Origin: Fibrobacter sp. UWH4
GTDB lineage: Bacteria > Fibrobacterota > Fibrobacteria > Fibrobacterales > Fibrobacteraceae
Reading direction: 5' to 3'
Length of the DNA stretch: 64,000 bases
NCBI RefSeq assembly: GCF_900142475.1
Contig: NZ_FRAY01000001.1
Location: 310,001 to 374,000, forward strand
Part shown: piece after piece, positions 60,602 through 64,000 of the stretch
Numbering within the stretch: position 1 is the first letter of the stretch
Layout of the letters: each line of letters starts with the position of its first letter
The notes under the pieces: model-generated
What the model saw: only the letters and a program-made list of their open reading frames with translations
What the model was told of the DNA's origin: nothing
Database searches by the model: none
Program-made: the position numbers and the translations under genes

Positions 60602-61231
60602 ATGATAAAGTCTTTTGCGTCTCGTGGAGTTCTGTGCGCTTGTGCTGTAGCTGCGCTTGTTTCGGCAGGGAATGCCGAAGAAAAAAACTTGTGGGATAAG
60701 TTTGTTGATTTCTTCACCCCGTCTTCGGAAGTAGAAGGTGATGGCCCCTTATATGATGAACTACGAGCGCTGGACCGGAAAATAAACCGGGTTGAAGGTA
60801 AGTACGCTCGCGAAAGGCGCCCGATGCAAAAGGATCGTTATAAGAAGGAAATTAAACAGTTGCGTGAAGAACGAGAAGTCCTTCTGAAAAAGATAGAGAC
60901 TGAAAAGGCGGGGCATATTTCGTCTTCGTCGGTGAAATCCAGTAGCTCCGTGGCGAAGGTTGCTAGTTCTTCTTCGGTTGCTGTCAGCTCTTCTGTGGCA
61001 AGTTCCTCGTCTTCGGTAGTCGCGTCGTCTTCATCGGAAATCGTTGAATCCTCTTCTGCGAAATCGGATTCCTCGGCGGCATCTGTAGCGATGATTGCGC
61101 AGATGAAAGAGATGCTGTGTAAGCCGGATACGGTGTATGTCCGCGATACGGTCGTGGTTCACGACACGTTGTATGTGATGCTGGCGCCGAAGCCTGAAAG
61201 TGTTCCGGCGGAACCCCCTAAAAAGAAGTAG
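60602..61231 (+). CDS. Secreted coiled-coil protein with Ser-rich stretch
   Basis: 209 aa. Signal peptide ends SAGNAEEK. Residues about 45-100 are a charged coiled coil (LRALDRKINRVEGKY, KKEIKQLREEREVLLKKIE). A poly-Ser region with Val and Ala follows (about 105-160), then a short Cys-containing C-terminal part (DTVYVRDTVVVHDTLYVML) with repeating DT.YV units and a Lys end. The DTVYV repeat is common in proteins that bind the cell wall or membrane in Bacteroidetes relatives. GAGG is seven bases before ATG 60602. Function unknown. Confidence 0.78.
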   Translation: MIKSFASRGVLCACAVAALVSAGNAEEKNLWDKFVDFFTPSSEVEGDGPLYDELRALDRKINRVEGKYARERRPMQKDRYKKEIKQLREEREVLLKKIETEKAGHISSSSVKSSSSVAKVASSSSVAVSSSVASSSSSVVASSSSEIVESSSAKSDSSAASVAMIAQMKEMLCKPDTVYVRDTVVVHDTLYVMLAPKPESVPAEPPKKK

Positions 61232-61249
61232 CTTTTTTTAGTAGAAAAG

Positions 61250-61272
61250 AAGATCCCCACATTCGCGGGGAT
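61250..61272. repeat. Small palindromic dispersed repeat
   Basis: ATCCCC (61253-61258) pairs with GGGGAT (61267-61272), followed by GACA. It is the same type of GGGGATGACA word as those near 36340 and 62180. Confidence 0.5.
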
Positions 61273-61316
61273 GACAAAAAGTGGGGCGTCGAAGATGACG
61301 TGTGTGAGGATGACGA

Positions 61317-62174
61317 TTATTCGCTAATAGTAAATCCGCGACGGAAGTTCTCGATGAGGCAGCAGCTGATGCTGACATCGGTTTCGTATTCGGGAATGTC
61401 TTCGCGCTTGACCCACAAGGCTTCGGAAAGTTCTTCCTTTTGCATGTGGATGGTGTCGTCGCCGTCGAGTTCAGCGGTAAAGCCCGCGATGAGGGAGTCG
61501 CTGAAGGGCCACGGCTGCGAACCGAAGTAGCGAATGTTTTTCACGCGGAGCCCCGCTTCTTCCATGACTTCGCGGTGTACGGCCTGCTCCAGGCTTTCGC
61601 CAATTTCCACGAATCCGGAAATCAGGAACAGCCTCGGGTTCGGATTGTCGATATTGTGCGCCATCAGAAGTTTATCGCCGTTACGCACGGCTACGATTAC
61701 GACGGGAGAGATTCTCGGATAAACGACGTTGCCGCATTTGGGACAAATGATGGAGCGTTCGTGGTCGCCGCGGATGGTTACGTTGCCGCATTTGCCGCAG
61801 AACTTGTTCAGCGATTCCCAGTGGGCGATGTGTGCAGCGGTGGCGCCGCCCATGCGTTCTACCGGATTCATTCCGCGGAAGGTTCGATTGCCCATGTATT
61901 CATAGCCGGCAGGGGCTTCTGCTTCGACGGTCGCCTTGCTGTCATCTAAAAAGAAGGCTGTGTCATCGATGCTGAAAAGGTAATGACCTTCGAAGTTGGC
62001 GAGAGTCTTGCCTTCAAGCGTAAGGAGTTCGCCTACTTGCGGGATGACATAGCCGTCGCCTGCTTTCTTGAGGAGCGTCTTGGAACCATTGTAGCGAATA
62101 ACAAGGTCGGTGACCTTGGGGTCAACGACTTTGAATTCGTTATTGAATACGTGAGGATATATCTCGTGAATCAT
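61317..62174 (-). CDS. nudC: NAD(+) diphosphatase / NADH pyrophosphatase
   Basis: 285 aa. Zinc ribbon FCGKCGN and ICPKCGN (about 123-152), then the Nudix box GFVEIGESLEQAVHREVMEE (about 191-210) and the family-specific SQPWPFSDS about 20 residues later. The enzyme hydrolyses NAD(H) to NMN(H) and AMP and in E. coli also removes NAD caps from RNA. Start at ATG 62174 with AAGGA upstream. N-terminal domain (about 1-115) is the usual NudC-type lead domain. Confidence 0.93.
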   Translation of the reverse strand: MIHEIYPHVFNNEFKVVDPKVTDLVIRYNGSKTLLKKAGDGYVIPQVGELLTLEGKTLANFEGHYLFSIDDTAFFLDDSKATVEAEAPAGYEYMGNRTFRGMNPVERMGGATAAHIAHWESLNKFCGKCGNVTIRGDHERSIICPKCGNVVYPRISPVVIVAVRNGDKLLMAHNIDNPNPRLFLISGFVEIGESLEQAVHREVMEEAGLRVKNIRYFGSQPWPFSDSLIAGFTAELDGDDTIHMQKEELSEALWVKREDIPEYETDVSISCCLIENFRRGFTISE

Positions 62175-62232
62175 GAATTAGATCCTTCGACTTCGTGCTG
62201 CGCACTCCGCTCAGGATGACACATTCTTTCGT
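62175..62232. repeat. Dispersed repeat between nudC and speA
   Basis: CCTTCGACTTCGTG, CGCTCAGGATGACA: the common CCTTCGACT...CTCAGGATGACA palindromic repeat word. No terminator stands out for speA apart from it. Confidence 0.55.
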
Positions 62233-64000
62233 CTACTCTAGATACGTGTAACCGTATAGGCCGCCACGGTAGATGTTCAGGAATTCCTTGCCTTCTTGCA
62301 GGCTAATCTTTCCTTCCTTCACGGAGCGGGATACCCAGTTTTCCATGGTGCGCACAAGGGCCTTGTCGCTGAAGTTCACGTAATCGAGTACGTCTTCCAC
62401 CGATTCGCCATCGATAATCTTGTCGATTTCGTAGCCGCCCTTGTCGTTGCAAACGATGTGGACTGCGTTGGTGTCGCCAAAGAGGTTGTGCAGGTCACCG
62501 AGGATTTCCTGGTAGGCGCCCACGAGGTAGACTGCGATGTAGTACGGCTCATTGTTCCTGAGTTCATGCAGCGGAAGTGTGCGGCTGACATCGCCACCGC
62601 GCACGAACATATCGATTTTACCGTCAGAGTCGCAAGTGACATCCTGGATGGTCGTCTCGACTGTGGGTTCCTCGTTCAGGCGCTGGATTGGCATGAGCGG
62701 GAAAACCTGGTCTACGCCCCAGCTGTCCGGCAGGCTCTGGAACAAGCTAAAGTTGCAGAAATACTTCTGGGCCAAGAGGCGCGGAAGTTCGCTGAGTTCA
62801 TAAGGCGGATGGCGCAAGTCTTTTGCGAGCAGGTCCACCTTGCGCACGATGCTCCAGAACAGACGTTCGCACATGGCGCGGGTGGGCAAGTCGTAATCGC
62901 CGACCTTGAAACCGTTGAGCACGTCATCGTTCAGCTGAATGGCATCGTGCCAGCTTTCCAGCAGATTCTTCGGGGTGAGCCCCTTGTAAATGCCGTAAAG
63001 GTCTTTCAGTGCGTCGGGTGCATTGTCATCGATTTCGTGGATATTCTCGTCGAAGAATGCCTGACCGGCTGTTTCAAGCACGTTGAATACCAGGATGGAA
63101 TGGTGTGCCGCAAGTGCACGGCCCGATTCTGCGATGATGTTCGGGTGAGCGACGCCGCCGTTTTCGCAAGCTTCGAACATGGCGTACACCACGTCGTTCG
63201 CGTATTCCTGAATGGAGTAGTTCACCGAGCTTGCGTTGGAACTGCGGGTGCCGTCGTAATCCACGCCGAGACCGCCGCCTACGTCTACGAATTCAAGGCC
63301 CATGCCCATCTTCTTAATTTGCACGTAGAACTGCGAGACTTCGCGAAGGCCGCTCTTGATGTGGCGAATGTTGGTAATCTGGCTACCCAAGTGGAAGTGG
63401 ATGAGCTTCATACAGTCTTCCATCTTCTCTTGCTTGATGTAGTCCAGTGCTTCCAGCAATTCGGAACTGTTCAGGCCGAACTTGCTGTGGTATCCGCCGG
63501 ATTCTTCCCACTTGCCGCTACCGGAGCTGGCAAGCTTGATGCGGATACCGATGTTCGGGCGCACGCCGATGCGGCGCGACAGTTCCACCACCAGGTGGAG
63601 TTCGTTCATCTTTTCGACGACGACGAAAATCTTCTTGCCCATCTTCTGTGCAAGCAGCGCGAGTTCGATAAAGTCTTCGTCCTTGTAGCCGTTGCAGATA
63701 ATCAGCGAATCTGGATTGTCCATGTTCGCGAGCACCGCATGCAGTTCCGGCTTGGAACCGGCTTCGAGACCGATGTTGTACTTTTTCCCGTGGCTGACGA
63801 TTTCTTCCAAGACGGCGCGTTGCTGGTTCACCTTGATCGGGAAGATGCTGTAGTAGCTTCCGTTAAAGCCGTATTCCTTGCGGGCCTTGTTGAAGCACTC
63901 GTTAATCTTCTCGATGCGACTGTCCAAGATATCCGGGAAACGCAACAGCATCGGAGTTGAAACATCGCGGAGCGAAAGTTCCTGCACGAGTTCGTACAGG
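62233..64000 (-). CDS. speA: Biosynthetic arginine decarboxylase (3' part, partial)
   Basis: 588 codons lie inside the window; the frame is open through position 64000, so roughly the first 40 residues of the usual 630 are missing. The PLP lysine lies in FPIKVNQQRAVLEE, HFHLGSQ and VDVGGGLGVDYDG form the phosphate and substrate pocket, and the C-terminal half shows the long insert and YVNFSDKALVRTME typical of SpeA. It converts arginine to agmatine for polyamine synthesis. Strong codon bias. Confidence 0.93.
   Translation of the reverse strand, partial: LYELVQELSLRDVSTPMLLRFPDILDSRIEKINECFNKARKEYGFNGSYYSIFPIKVNQQRAVLEEIVSHGKKYNIGLEAGSKPELHAVLANMDNPDSLIICNGYKDEDFIELALLAQKMGKKIFVVVEKMNELHLVVELSRRIGVRPNIGIRIKLASSGSGKWEESGGYHSKFGLNSSELLEALDYIKQEKMEDCMKLIHFHLGSQITNIRHIKSGLREVSQFYVQIKKMGMGLEFVDVGGGLGVDYDGTRSSNASSVNYSIQEYANDVVYAMFEACENGGVAHPNIIAESGRALAAHHSILVFNVLETAGQAFFDENIHEIDDNAPDALKDLYGIYKGLTPKNLLESWHDAIQLNDDVLNGFKVGDYDLPTRAMCERLFWSIVRKVDLLAKDLRHPPYELSELPRLLAQKYFCNFSLFQSLPDSWGVDQVFPLMPIQRLNEEPTVETTIQDVTCDSDGKIDMFVRGGDVSRTLPLHELRNNEPYYIAVYLVGAYQEILGDLHNLFGDTNAVHIVCNDKGGYEIDKIIDGESVEDVLDYVNFSDKALVRTMENWVSRSVKEGKISLQEGKEFLNIYRGGLYGYTYLE

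Overview
The window is almost certainly chromosomal DNA of a Fibrobacter species (phylum Fibrobacterota). The evidence is a TIGR02147-family protein, which is close to diagnostic for Fibrobacter; many secreted proteins and lipoproteins with poly-serine linkers; a secreted pectate lyase, a GH18 enzyme and a CotH lipoprotein; and a short RpoD-type sigma factor. No species is assigned. Genes are dense on both strands, and no CRISPR array, rRNA, intact IS element or prophage is visible.

Region by region. 1-5.4 kb: end of a barrel protein, rdgB, a TM2 protein, a decayed AAA+ fragment, an Omp85-type barrel, and a TIGR02147 gene coupled to two Ser-rich lipoproteins. 5.5-14.8 kb: ettA, pectate lyase, an orphan ABC-2 permease, valS, nitroreductase. 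14.9-18.2 kb: accessory block with a Phd/ParE-type toxin-antitoxin pair, an unknown 371-aa gene and an AlbA_2/Schlafen-type regulator behind a terminator-like hairpin. 18.2-24.5 kb: a DUF4832-like protein, a GH18 enzyme and a large CotH lipoprotein. 24.5-27.7 kb: der, plsY, gpsA. 27.8-36.3 kb: two divergent envelope clusters. The plus-strand one runs TPR lipoprotein, membrane-anchored kinase, GAF-sigma54 activator, a consensus sigma54 promoter, then a small secreted protein and a predicted barrel.

36.4-42.5 kb: tRNA-Ala and a minus-strand operon S41 protease - mlaE - dciA-like - gyrB - polyprenyl synthase. 42.6-49.8 kb: sigma factor, LytS-type histidine kinase, and a secreted protein/lipase-like pair behind a promoter followed at once by a terminator. 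49.9-51.5 kb: a carboxyltransferase subunit without biotin domain. 51.7-55.6 kb: second accessory block with a YkvA-like protein, a RhuM-type pseudogene, a NERD protein paired with a PH/TM2/OB-like membrane protein, and an orphan C-terminal gene fragment. 55.6-64 kb: DUF4823 lipoprotein, aspartoacylase, HAD-like protein, DUF3298-like protein, tRNA-Gly, a Ser-rich coiled-coil protein, nudC and the 3' part of speA.

Regulation visible in the DNA: several promoters read TTGACA-N17-TATATT, and some place the start codon at about +1, suggesting leaderless mRNAs. Most other genes have AGGAG-type ribosome binding sites. Intergenic regions carry degenerate short-word repeats and small palindromes. The best candidate for an undescribed system is the kinase/sigma54 envelope module at 31.2-36.3 kb; the accessory blocks at 14.9-18.2 and 52-55.6 kb come next.
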